Source: Setophaga petechia (lineage: Eukaryota; Chordata; Aves; Passeriformes; Parulidae). Taken from it: DNA of 64,000 nucleotides. Position numbers and translations under genes: made by a program. The first letter of the stretch is position 1. The number at the start of each line of letters is the position of its first letter. The notes under the pieces are model-generated. The model saw only the letters and a program-made list of their open reading frames with translations, was not told the origin of the DNA and did not search any database. The stretch spans positions 5,518,001 through 5,582,000 of the forward strand of contig JANCRA010000012.1 in NCBI GenBank assembly GCA_024362935.1, in the 5' to 3' direction. Below are positions 12,315-24,389 of this stretch, in pieces.

Positions 12315-15160
12315 CGTAGGAAAAGAGTCTAAAAATCATATGTACAGAGAGGCAGGAAAGTAGGAGGAGTAAGAATGTCACTGTCTAAACATTGTTATAA
12401 AACAGGAAACCTTTCCCTATTGTATATCCATTTGCACTTTCAGATGAAACATCAAATGCTTTTGTGAGGAAAAACCATGTCAGTTATTATATTTACTTTG
12501 ACTAACACACTGCTTGTGTATATAAATATACATAAAACATTAGGACTCATTTTAAACTTAGTGGCAATTTTCAAATCCAAGTTAATTGCTTTCCCTGGAT
12601 TTTATAAGTCACAAACTACTGGTAGACTGATATCTTCTGATTATTTAAGTACTCCAAAGCCAGAAATCACATTTTCAAGAATACAAATGCATCATGCAGC
12701 CCAGAAGACATAGATCATAAATGGTGGCATTTTCCTTCTCTGACTCTAAGCTAAATTTTTACATTTTCCAGAGATTGAAATCTAAAATGCAGACTGGTGG
12801 CACTCTTCGTGGTAGTCAGCTGGCCTTTCCCCAGCTTCTTCCAGGAGATATTCATTGTGTTATAAAACATCTTTTTATTTTATTCACTCCTTGGTGAATA
12901 GCTAATTTCCTTATTGTGAAAGATTGGTTAATAATATATCTACAGCATTATGCTATTATGCAACTGTCTCTCTTTCTTGATTTAGAAGTAAGAGGGTGAC
13001 CTCCTAATATAGCTAATTTAATCTGCAAAAATAATCTTGCAAATTGACTTGCCAGAAACTAATATAAGATGAAATCTTTGTTCTATTGAACCTGAATGTC
13101 ATTTGTGATTCTCCATAAAAGGCTTAATCTGCAAATTTAAAAAATCTCTACTAATGTTGTCAGGTTTCATAAAATATCTATTCTATTAAAGAATTAGTGA
13201 TGCTGATTCTGGTGGATTTGCAATATTTGGGTAGAAAACTTGGATGTGATTCAGATTCAGATCACCTTTTTGTATTGAGGTTTGGTAGAGCTGTAAAAGT
13301 GTTGCAGTAGCTAATGTTGGGATAAGTCAAGAGCATATGGTTTTAAGAAAATGCTAATTCTTCTAGGAATGTGAAGCATTTTTGTTTTCTATGATAAAAG
13401 AAAAGTTAGATCATTCAAATCTTTTTCAGCAATGCCCATTTGTGCCTGCAATTTTCTTCTTACTTAAATAACTCTACTCTTTGTTTTAGATTCCCTGTTT
13501 TACCATATAGGAACAATTAATCTTCACAGCAAAACAAATATGTGATGGTGCTGCACATTATGGGTAGTTCTACAAATTTCAGTATTAAAGCAGCAAATCA
13601 ATTTGAAATAGATTTTATAGCTAAATATATTTAACTTTGCTAAATAATCAAGCAAAAATACAACAGCTATATGGAAAAGATAAAATTCTTTGTGCATATC
13701 TGAAACAACCCCTAAAATCATATAAAGATGAGGATGAGTAGGAAGATGACTCTCTAATGCCTAGGCTGTGCAGTGTTTGAGGTGATGTCCCACCAGACAG
13801 AGTGAAATGCTAACACTTTATCATTTAAAATGCAGAGATCAAAGTTATAGAGAAAAATAAAGCTTTGGCTGGGTGCAAAATAGATGGGACTAGGTACTTG
13901 TGACTTTTCTAGGATTCTTTTTACTTACAGATAATGCTATGAATTGCATGAGCACAAAGAGTATTATGTTTTAAAATTTGAATATAATAGAGTGTATTAC
14001 AAAAGTGAACAGACTGTTCTGTGAACTAACCAATGACTATATCTATGCTCTGTACATAGGCATATAATTTTTGCTATGTCAAGATTGGAGGCAAAAGGCA
14101 GGTTTTCACAGATTTTCACCAATTTTTGAACCTGAATTCAGTTTAAAATTCAGAGCTAGATGTTAGACCTCTTCTTTCTAATGGTCCATTGCATAGTACA
14201 AGAAAGTATCAAAACTTCATCTGAGGCCACAGCAATATCTATACATGTGTGTATGTATGTGCATGTCTACATATTTTTATACGTCTTTCCAGAATTTACC
14301 TGGTTTACATTTTGAATCTAACCTCCTGCTTGAGTACTGTTTTCAGCATGTTTGAAGAGTGTCATTGGACTTTTGTCTGTCACATCAAGATACACCTAAG
14401 CATGAAAAATACAAAGACTTATATTTATCTGAAGTGTGTGTGTGTATATATATTTACATATACTGTTCTTTATAATACTTCCATTTTTAATGCTGTCAGT
14501 ATATGATTATACAAAAACATGCAAGCAACAACATACATGTAGTTGGTTATGTCCGCAAATAGCTGTGTCAGCACCAACAAATTGCATGTATGTATTTATT
14601 GATATCTTTGTACAAAATACAACCAGGTGGAGTCTATTTTACAGCTGTTTAGAATTACAATAATATTTTTAACATTTAAGTCTTTAAAAGCTACTCAGTA
14701 AAGCCTAATTTCAGACATTATGCTTATAATAATGGATTAAACTATCATACTGTCATTTCTTTTCAAATTTAATAAGTGAATTCAAAGGTGATATTTGTTT
14801 TTAAATTAGCTGCCAACACTGTGTAGAATAAAGAAACTATTTTAATAGAGAAGAAATAGTAGCAGGCTTCTGTGCTGATATTACATAGAATGTGAACAAC
14901 AAATAGACATTCCAAATAGGCCATAATAATTACCCATTTGAATTGCAATGTGTTTTATGCACCATATTAAATAAATAAGCATGCTAATGGGCCAAATAAC
15001 TTGTGTTCATATGAAAAAAAAAAGGTCATCTGTCACAGTGTATGCTAGCACTTTCCATTGTTTCCTGTATGCCTGGATTGAACTTGGGCTATAGTTATGT
15101 ATGTTTTACATATAAAACACCATATTTAATTAGCTTTTAGCAATCTCATGTTACCCTAGT

Positions 15161-15182
15161 AAAAAAAAAAAAAAAAAAAAAA
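15161..15182 (+). repeat. Poly(A) tract, 22 A
   Basis: An uninterrupted homopolymer. The sequence before it shows no open frame or recognisable transcript, so I do not read it as the tail of a processed pseudogene. Confidence 0.9.
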
Positions 15183-16089
15183 GAAAGCCACAGTAGGAAC
15201 ATCAATGTTCTCTTGACAGTATCTTTTCATAAAATGATACAATCAAAGGAAAACAATTTGCATCCTTATAGCATGTCTCTCTGAATCAGGATAGTCAGTA
15301 CATTTCTCAGATATTGTGAAAATTTCCACCCTACAGTTAGAAATTATTGGTTAAGAGAAAAAGCTTTCTTAGGGAACAATGTGAGTCTGAATAGGAAATG
15401 AACTACAGAAGGATCCTGGGACCTCATCATTTCGCTATTGCTGCTTGCTATGGTGACTCATTCCAGTGGGCTTTGTTTCTCTAGCAGGCTGCAGCTAGGT
15501 CATCTGGAGAAAGTCACACATTTTGTGTGCTTCAGCTGTTGCAGTCTGAGTCACCCAAATCCTCCAGAAGGTGGAGGTGAGGGAGGAGCTGTTCACATTT
15601 GGAAAATGAAAGGGTAGGACAAGGAGATGGAATGAAAATAAGGGTGGAACCTGAAGCACACAGAGAAAGGTGGAGTTTGCTAAAATGAACCATGGACTAG
15701 GCTCAGCAGTCAGGGGTTGAGTAGGGACTATGTAAACTTTGTTGCAAAGCAGACGCAGACGGAAATTTTTGGGCCAAGCCTTCAGGCTTGAAAATGTTAC
15801 ATCCAAAATTTTGTCATGGCAAACGGAAACCAGATACATGAGCAAGAAATCTATTGTCCATTAGTGTTTCAAAGATCCAAGAAAGTAAATTATCATTTTG
15901 TAACAGAAAAACTATGTTAATAATTCAACTAAAATTGTATGTTAACAACCCACTACTGTTCCTGGTTTATATTGACCGTTCTTCTAGATCTTGAGTTTGA
16001 AATTTTCTATCTTTCTGAAAAAGCACTGGGTGTCTGTAAGAAGATGATGCATGCTATGTCATTAAAATCTAACACTTTCACAAGGACGA

Positions 16090-16620
16090 ATATGGTGCTC
16101 ACAGTAAGAGGACCCTCCACTGAGCCTTGGGGGGTCCTGCTCAGGCAGTTTTTATGCTCTTCCTTACCCTGGGCTCCTGCCTTTTGGCTGCTCCCAGATG
16201 AGCCTGAGTGTGGCCCTGCAGCCTCCCCAGGCTCAGCCACAGGGGCTCCTCTTCTCTGGACAAGGACCCCCTGGCTCTGGCAGACCCTTCCCGTGGAGGC
16301 ACCAGCAGAGCTCAGGCTCAGGCAGGAAGGTACCAGGCATGTGGTGCCAAGGCAGGAGCTGAAACCAGCCCAGCCCAGCTCCTAACGAGGGGAGCCCCAG
16401 CTCTCAGACCACCACTTGCAGCTCAGGAGTGTGTGATTTCTCAGCAGGACTGACAAACCTTATTGGTCAGGCTATGCCAGGTACATTTCTTAAGCTCCCC
16501 TTGCACTCCTTATGATTTGCAGAGATCAGAGAGTAAGAAAAAGACCAAGGATGTTCTTTAGGGGTTAAGCATTGCCCATCCAGAGGTCTTGCCTTAGACT
16601 GCCCTCCCTGCACCAAGTTG
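16090..16620. other. GC-rich block of unknown origin, possible ERV remnant
   Basis: This block is clearly richer in G and C than the AT-rich DNA on both sides, which lets overlapping frames stay open in several readings (148 codons on plus from 15,939; 77 on minus). The translations are rich in A, P, S, G and L without domain motifs. On the minus strand a TTCAATAAATTGGTGC polyadenylation-like signal near 16,640 lies upstream of it. This would fit a decayed LTR followed by a leader region, but no ends or target duplication were found. Alternatives are an unclassified repeat or a biased-gene-conversion hotspot. Confidence 0.3.
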
Positions 16621-17164
16621 CTCACAAGCACTTATGCACCAATTTATTGAAGGTGGGCATTTTTACGTTCATTTACCCAGGCACTTGGTAAAAAATGTAG
16701 GTGCAAAATCACACCCCACTTACCGCAGAATTATTCATTCTGCACAGGAAATTCATAATAATATGCTAATTCTTCATACTATACAGCTTCAAATGTACCC
16801 AATCTTCATTTTCTTGAGAGCTTATTAACATAATATAACTACACATCAACACAAACATAGTCCTACCATTAAGCTCAGAAGAAATGTGCACAAAAGGACA
16901 AATAATACGATAATTAGGGAAGAAAATAAGGGAGGAAGAAGTTTGACTAAGATCATCAAAACATCTTCAAGAGGCAGGAAGAAACCTAAAGCTTTTTCGG
17001 AAACCAGCAAAAAACCCCATCATAACTACTAGTCCTTTGAATTATCAACTAATGAACAAAGGAATCAAAGCAAGGCAAAATGAAAAGTAGCTTTCTACAC
17101 TCATATTTGCTGTGAAGGGCAAAGAGGAAATTTCTTGAGTCAAAGATAATTTTTATAAGGAACT

Positions 17165-17580
17165 AATGAGTGGACTTAACAAAGGTTGATGCCTCTAAGA
17201 AAGATGTTATTGAGCAACTAAAAAAAAAAATCCAGGGCAATAAATCACTGGGACCAGATGGTGCTGATGAAAGAATTCTGTAGGAACTGAAGTGTGAAAT
17301 AGCAGAGGTAGCAATGAAGATATGCAATAGATCCTTAATAAACCACACACTGTTCCCAGAGATCAGGAACTTGTTATCTTATGTTAAAAATAAAATTAAA
17401 AAGCCATATAAGACCTTTGGCATTACAGACCAGTAGGTCTCATATTTGCTCCAAAGAAACTGGTTTCAAATTTTATTAAAGACAGCATTCATGCAATTAT
17501 AGCCCAATAGGGTATGGCTTCTGTGAGGGCAAACCTTTCAAGCCTCCTAGAAGTTTTAAATGACAGTGGAAAAAAAGATT
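17165..17580 (+). pseudogene. Decayed LINE (CR1-clade-like) reverse transcriptase fragment
   Basis: Translating the plus strand near 17,235-17,310 gives NKSLGPDGADERIL followed by ELKCEIAE, matching the non-LTR reverse-transcriptase pattern K(S/A)xGPDG-(I/V)xxxxLKELxxxIAEP. Further on, a stretch near 17,425-17,480 reads like xYRPVGLIFAPKKLVSNFI, the counterpart of the NYRPVSLTSxxGK(L/V) motif. The frame changes and stops occur several times, so the copy is dead. The nucleotide sequence is far from the young CR1 copies elsewhere in the window, so this is an older insertion or another LINE lineage. It encodes only the fingers portion, and the FADD catalytic motif is not recoverable. Confidence 0.6.
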
Positions 17581-19939
17581 TGTACTTCTTAACTGGCCAG
17601 AGTAATGATGTTTATAGGTTCGGCATATTGCCAAACACGAGGGGATCACAGTATACAATCTAATAGATAAAAGTGCAGGAAAGGTACTTCATTTTACCTT
17701 CCCAGAGTTATGGTGTCAGAAGAGGCAACTGGATGCTTCTGAAGTGGTATAATTACCATCTGAAATGAAGATGATCTCACTTGCCTGCTCCTTAACATTG
17801 TAATCTCAGGAGAAAGTATTGTCTGAGAACATTTCCAGAATTACACAAGCAAATTGACTATTGACTTCTAACTGATACATGTTTGAACTTGCTTTTACAG
17901 CAACTGTAAGGGAGATGGTAATGAAAATTTAATTTTGAATAATCAGACATGTACTTAGGCTAAAAAATGCTGCTTTAGGGGAACTAATAACAGTCTTTTG
18001 TTATGGTCTCTTTTTTCATTGCCAAAATTTTCATCTTCTACCTCAGAGCATGAAAGAAGGTAGCTCCTAGAGGCTCTGAGGTAGCAAGAATTCATCATTA
18101 ACCTTCTCATCACTTCATCTTTCTTTCTATTCTTCATACCTAATTAGAATTGTGCAGAGATGGACAATTGCATTTTATCAAAGAATGTATATTGTGAAAT
18201 TATGTTATGGAACAAAAAACACAACCAAATAACCATTTCTTTCGGGGGAAAGAAAACAGAGCCTTGTTAAAAGAGTGGAAGATGTGGGTTGTTTAAAAAG
18301 TTTGCATCCTAAAAGTCCCAGAATCTATGTTTCTGGGTTCAATCCACATGGTTCGAGACTAGACAATATGGAAAAATTGCTTGGTGTTACAATACTAGGG
18401 TGCTATGGGATCCTCAGCCCTGTGGCAATCAAAGTGTCTGGCAGCTGCATCAGCCAAGTTGTCTCCCTCAGCAAATCAGTCTCTGAAATGTCACCAGTGC
18501 ACACTGGAAGACCATGCAGATACATTAGCACAAATCCCAAAGCAATATATTCAAAGTTATATTGAATTCATTTCGAGGTCTTGCTTGTTCAGCACAAGAG
18601 CATGGCTCTGGGCACCATGCAGAGCCACTCTTACAGAACTGCACTCCTAGGAAGCCAAAACTGCTGATGGATTGTGCACCTAAATTGCCAGGAGCCTTAG
18701 CATGCCATATATTTAGGGCTGATCTACAAGACTTGCAAGGTTTACATCAGATTATTTTCTAATAGAATTCCTAAAATTCAAAAAATAAAAATACTGTGTT
18801 TGGGATAATATGACACCAAATTACTATGTACCTGATGCTTTGGTTCAACCTGCTTCTATACCTCAAAGCCCTCATTGGACTTCCATCTCCTCACTCCTAT
18901 ATCATTTTTCTTTTCAAATAAATACTATATCATAGACGGTGGAATTCTATTTTATACACCCTATATTGCACTGGGTTCTTGTTCAGGCAATACTTTGATA
19001 CGTATGTTGAAAAGTAACAAAGATTTCATGCAAAATACAATTATGTCAGAAGAAACTTGGGTTCTTACTGAAAAAAGATTATATATTTGCTTGTTGTGTG
19101 ACAGGTTCATTTTTTCTGTCTTGTAAAATAGATATCTGGTTCAAATGGTCAATATGTTTTCACATTCTTATTAGCCTCCCTTGTAAATCAGTAGTACATT
19201 TATAAATGTTTATTTTTGACATACTGAATGTTATAGATTCAAAACAAATTATTTTTCAGCATGGTATAAACAGAACAGGGGAGTTAGTTATGAAGGCTGT
19301 TGAGTTTCACAATAATAACATATCTGTCTTCATATGACTTTTCTACTGTACAATACTCCTTTGCAATGCAAATACCAGAGTAATGTACGCATAATGCTAA
19401 GCTTAATTGCCTTACAAAATCTTTATCCATTTCTCAATATGCATTTTAGTCATTCAGCTATTCATTAACAGATAATTTGCTCTGTGGAGATGATATTTTT
19501 AATATGTAAGGCAATTTATAGAGTATAAGAGTGCTTACACTACAGAGCTGTTATACAGGTCATTGACCTGTAAGGAAATTAATGAAGAAAGCTTCTTAAC
19601 TTAAGACTGCCAGGGAAAAAAATGAGACATGACAGCAATGCAAATACGTGATATTTAGCTATGTAAATCTCTTCTATATACATGAAATCCCAGAAAATAA
19701 TCAATAAATTAGACTCTTTTTTCCTTTTTCCAGCAATCACTCTAGAAATCATTAACCAAATCGGGGAAACAAGAAAATGATCTTCAAGTATTATTCATTA
19801 TTATTTAGGGTAATATTTGAAAATTAAGATCTACCAGTCATGAACCTTCTAAAACAACCCTTGCACATAGATTCAAGTGTAATTAAAATCAGTATCAGAT
19901 CTCAGTTCTGAGGTCATCCTAATTATGTCTTAATACTAA
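17581..19939. other. Non-coding sequence, one moderately GC-rich patch
   Basis: No supported gene. A patch at about 18,290-18,740 is somewhat more GC-rich, holds three overlapping plus-strand frames of 66-96 codons, and could be an unrecognised repeat. The 19,330-19,600 stretch contains a perfect IR-1 palindrome (listed separately) and looks composed like a regulatory element. Confidence 0.55.
19555..19571. promoter_or_regulatory. Perfect IR-1 palindrome (nuclear-receptor half-sites)
   Basis: The 17-bp sequence ACAGGTCATTGACCTGT is a perfect palindrome around a single central T. It contains AGGTCA (19,557-19,562) and TGACCT (19,564-19,569) separated by one base. This inverted repeat with one-base spacing is the textbook IR-1 element bound by FXR/RXR and some other nuclear receptors. 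The sequence match is direct. Whether it is bound in vivo is inference. Confidence 0.5.
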
Positions 19940-20475
19940 GACAGGTGCAGGACCTTGGACTTATTGAACTTCATAAAGTTCATATAGGCTTACTCCTCCA
20001 GGCTGAAAAGGCCCCTCTGGATCCTTCCTTCAAGTGAATCAATTGCATGGCTCATCTGCAAACCTGCTGAAGGTCCACTCAATCCCAGTGTCTGTTAATA
20101 AATATACTGGTTAATACTGGTTCCAGTATAGACCTCTGATACCACTTGTTACTAATCTCCTAATGGACAAAGTGCTGTTGACTGTAAGTCTTTAGAAACT
20201 GCTATCTGTTCAATTCCGTATCAATTTTATATTTTATTCCATCCATCAAACCCATATCTCTCCTATTTAGAGACAAGAATGTTGTGTGGGAACACTTCAA
20301 AGGCCTTACAGAAGTCAAAGTACATGACATCAATGGCTCTTCCCTCATCCACCAATGTGGTCCAATCTATGATGGACTGATTACACCAGATTACTCAGGC
20401 ACAATTTTCCCTTTATGAAAACATTCTTGGTATTTCTAATCACCTCTCTGGCATTCACATGACTGGACATGGATG
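19940..20475 (-). mobile_element. CR1 LINE, internal ORF2 fragment, degraded
   Basis: The plus strand here is the complement of the CR1 ORF2 region. It reads GTGCAGGACCTTGGACTTAT, CTGCAAACCTGCTGA, CTCAATCCCAGTGTCTGTTA, CCATATCTCTCCTATTTAGA, CAAAGGCCTTACAGAAGTCA and then AATCACCTCTCTGGCATTCA. These correspond in order to the avian CR1 antisense sequence covering the later reverse-transcriptase motifs. Both ends of the element are missing. Numerous stops mean it encodes no intact protein. Confidence 0.88.
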
Positions 20476-21674
20476 ACACAAGAATCTGTTCTGTGATATT
20501 ACTGGAGATAAAAACAAAGCTTTTCAGACAGTAGCTCCCATGAACTTATTTTTTATGTAGATTACAAATTTTGGACATATGAATTCAATGGACATATGAA
20601 TTTCAAATTTTTGAAATCCTAAGCATATACATAAATGCTACTAGTATTTTATTAAATACTTTTTGACACAGGTGTTGTGGAAAATACTGTGTACTTTTTT
20701 TACAAGCATACTTTAGATTTCAGAAGAGTCCGCTAGCATGTTCTGGCTATTTCAGTGATTTATACTGTGTGTTGTTTCTTGACATTAAATTAATCTGCTT
20801 TCTGCTTTTAATTTGTGTTAGTTTCATGCATTTGAAATAATATCTGATTCTGTACGACATCTGCGGAGTGTTTAATGAGATTTTTATTTTCAGGTTTTCT
20901 CTAGTGTTTTAAGTAGTTGTAAATAGGTTATAATGAAATTCTTTGAACTACTTTATAAAGCCAGTTAGTTAAGCCCTTTACTCTAAAGCTTTGAAATAGG
21001 GTTTCCAAAACTTGTGTCACTCTTATAGCTCTTCTCAAATCCTGAAATAATTTTCTATGTACTTTAGAGGAGTGGAAGTCAGGAGCAAGGAAGCAAGGAT
21101 TATCAGGTGATACATTGAAAACCTTGCACCAGGTGAAAATCTGTATCTGCAGATGTATGAAGCATTCTTGAACATCTGTAATCATTCTCAGCATTTGCAA
21201 TCTCTGTATTCACACATAGCATCACTATAGAATTGTGCAGCATCACTTTCAAAATGCATGATAAATGAAGCTGTTTATTACTTCTGCTTTTGCAAAATAA
21301 TTTGCTTTTTGTAATCCTCTCCTTGTAAGTGTAATGCAAATGCCACATTTCTACCTGTGTGATTCAAGCTGTTTAGCATGTCCTGTAGAACTGACTTGCT
21401 CCATTTCAACTATTTCTAGTGCGTTCTTCAGAGTGCAAGACTATTCCTAGTAATCTACTCAGCTGTTTTAAAAAATCAAAAGCATTAGGGAACTTATTTT
21501 CCCTTAGAATTTTTAGGAATCAGTTATTCAAACCTGTATATCTAACAAAAAATAGTTTTCCATTTAGAATTTGCCTAAATATTTCTGAAACACAAAATAT
21601 GTCTTTTTCATTGAAACTATGAATTTGTCATCAAACTCTCCTGCAGGTGCAGTAGAGAAACATTTATTGAGCAT

Positions 21675-21749
21675 CTTATGCCACCTTCTCATTCCCTTAT
21701 TTATCTTCTGCAACCTTATGCCACCTTCTCATTCCCTTATTTATCTTCT
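21675..21749 (+). repeat. Two-copy direct repeat, 35 bp identical, period 40
   Basis: The 35-bp unit starting CTTATGCCACC and ending TTATCTTCT occurs at 21,675-21,709 and again, without any mismatch, at 21,715-21,749. The 5 bp between copies are GCAAC. Identity in otherwise drifting non-coding DNA suggests a recent local duplication. Confidence 0.92.
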
Positions 21750-22680
21750 TATTTAAAGAAAATTGAAAACAAGAATCTGCAACACAACAACAGCACACTT
21801 TCCCATGTTTAAAGTAGTGTTCTCTTCCTGTACTCACTTCTGCATTCCTTTTGCATTCCTGGTTGGATACTTAAATGCATTTCTTCCATTGGCACAGCCA
21901 CCTCTACTTGTGATCTATACAAATATAGCCAAAGCCAGTGGAAAAGTGGATAACACCTACGTGCTATAGATTCCTTGTCTACTGTTGGCTCCATCAGCAG
22001 ACCTCATGAAGACTTGTCAATATGATGAGGATCCAAGTACATAGAAACTCAGGGCTGTAACAAGGGAAAGATGAATTGTGTGGTAGCTTTCTTGTCATTG
22101 CTGTTGGTACTGTCACATAAAAAGAAATACTGAAGCTTTACAGACCCATGGTTGAAAGAAAAGGCAAGAAAAAAAAAGGAACAGAATACTGTATAAAAGA
22201 CTGCAGGAGTATTAATCCTAAGATTTAGGATTACATTTTTATCATGTGTTCTCCTTGTTATGCTGGAGATTGTTTTTTTTTAGCTATGTTAAAGTAAAAA
22301 TTTTAAGAGACAGTTGAAAGCAAGCAGATTATCACCCACTGTTTCCAGAAGGCATACCTACATAAAATCTTCTGACAGCTTTGTAAGCAGGAAGAAACTG
22401 ATCACGATTGGCCATTTCAGCACTGAATTCATGCATATTTCCCTCAATATTCGCAGTTCCCAACCCTAATGGGAGCTGACAGAATGTAAATGAGTTCCTA
22501 AAGGAACAAGCAAAAGTGGCAATTTTTCTCATTTAATCTTCAGATGAGCTGTCTGTCTCCCAGCTGCTGAGCTTCATTAGAATTCTGAAACTAATTTCAC
22601 CTATCAACACATGATTATTGGTTTGAGTAAGGGTTCTGGGATATTCTGAGTAAAAATCACTACAACACAGAGTTGGCTCA

Positions 22681-22682
<2 letters not shown>

Positions 22683-22712
<30 letters not shown>
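22683..22712 (+). repeat. Poly(A) tract, 30 A
   Basis: An uninterrupted homopolymer of 30 A following GGCTCAAT. The upstream sequence shows no recognisable retrotransposed transcript, and no duplication was noticed around it. Confidence 0.9.
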
Positions 22713-22716
<4 letters not shown>

Positions 22717-24389
22717 TTGAATAAAACTGGCAGGCTTCAGAACAGTCTGAAGAAAACTTTTGTCCATCTTTGGAGTCTGGGAAAATTTCATCCTATACAG
22801 ATCAGCAAAGTAAAAAAATGTGATAATTAGGAAAGCTAGAAATAATTACACTTTATTTACAGCATAAAACAAGTCAGAAATTATTAAAATATTTTGTCCA
22901 ATGGCAAAAAGTATTTAGCAATCACTGTTGTGTTAACCCCCAAAAAATTACAAGTAATAATGAGATTTAAATGAAAAAGAAGTAGAATATACTGAAAAAA
23001 AAAATAGAATCACTAATTGATTCTTCTCTGCAAAGTGAGAAAGTTTTCAATATTGTTATCAGATGTATATTGTCTTTTCCATTTTTTCCCTGAAGTCATG
23101 CTTTGGTCATCTCCAATATTTGTTTTCTATCAGTCGTTCTGAATCAAGCAATCAGGTGTGTCTGTTTATCTGTATCAAGATCTATGATGACCACTAATGT
23201 ATTCAAAAATTAGTCATAAAACTGTATGCATACAAAGCAAGAAATAAAAAATAATTAGTTTTGTACATTTTAATTTGTCCAGAAAATTACATATGTCTAC
23301 AGGAGATGGATGTAATTGTTACCATGACTGTGTGTCCTTGACACTGGACAACTCTGTTTTGCTGTGATTGCCTTCCCATTTATTACCAAGAAATCTGTTC
23401 TCTGTCATCCATTTACCCCTGCATTTTGTCTTTATGCTCATAACAAGATGTATTTCATTTCTCTCACTGTTTTCATTTGAGAAGTCAAGTTTTCCCTAAT
23501 CTTGCAAACTATTCAGCGCTCTCCTAAAGTACACAATAATTCAGCTTTGACCTAGTTATCAGTTACATCACAAATAATTTGTCTCTGTTGGTCCATCTGT
23601 TATCTGCATAGCTTACACGATTTGGCTTTATTATGTAGGGGTAACAGAATGGCTAATAGTCTCAACTGGCAGCCAGTTTCTTGTAAAGAAAATTCCTTTC
23701 CCCTGTGATATTATTGAATGCATCACAGCGGTCTTGAAATTTCTAAGTGACTTTGCCTAGCATTTTACATTCCTTTTCTTTCTCCCAAAAGAGCATTGCT
23801 CTCAGCTTGCAAGACAACATTTTGATTGTTTCCAACTCGGATTTCTCTACACTATTACCCATTTTAACTTGATGCAATTTTACACCAGGAGCCCTGTGAC
23901 ACGTGTTAAAGGACCATAGAAGCACTGAGCAGAAAGTACAATGATGATTTCTTATCCCTCCGTCCAATGGCATGGGGCAGTCTGCAGAAAGATAAATATA
24001 CCACAACAGATATTAGCATAACCTGATATTCCAGAGATGCAGTACAATAAAAAAGGAGCAAGCTAACTCTAAAAAAGAGAACCTATTTTTCAAGGTCAGA
24101 TCATTACATTCTTTTTAGAAATCAGGATGTCCCAGGAAATGAAAAAAATTTCTTCAATACAGGAGATGTGGAGTTAAAATAGCTTCATGCCCACTTTTCA
24201 TTTCTAAGGGCAATGAAGTAAAAGGATTTCTTGCTAATATAAAATTAAAATAAATTAAAAAACAAGGAATAATCATAGATACAACAGTAATTTGTATTTA
24301 CTAATTAAAAGTCAACAGGCACTTTCCATAAAAGCATTTATTAGAAATGAAAACTAAAATTTCAACTATTTCCAATTCTAGTGTGCATA

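Larger units (their letters stand above)
12315..17164. other. Non-coding sequence with simple repeats and a GC-rich block
   Basis: No supported gene. Contents are a GT/AT run at 14,434-14,452, a 22-A tract at 15,161-15,182 and a GC-rich block at 16,090-16,620 (listed separately). The stretch 14,900-15,010 is rich in TAAT and ATTA cores and could be a conserved regulatory element. That remains inference. Confidence 0.6.
20476..24389. other. Non-coding sequence with tandem duplication and poly(A)
   Basis: No supported gene. Contents are a short 17-bp-period duplication of GGACATATGAATT at 20,573-20,603, a perfect 35-bp repeat at 21,675-21,749 and a 30-A run at 22,683-22,712 (the last two listed separately). 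Open frames are all below 100 codons and unremarkable. Confidence 0.6.

Noticed and set aside
15161..15182. Poly(A) tract as the tail of a processed pseudogene (also considered for 22,683 and 55,934)
   Set aside because: No transcript-like or protein-like sequence precedes any of the three tracts, and no flanking duplication was seen.
15939..16385. 148-codon plus-strand frame in the GC-rich block
   Set aside because: High GC lowers stop frequency in all frames, and other frames are open over the same stretch. There is no recognisable domain.
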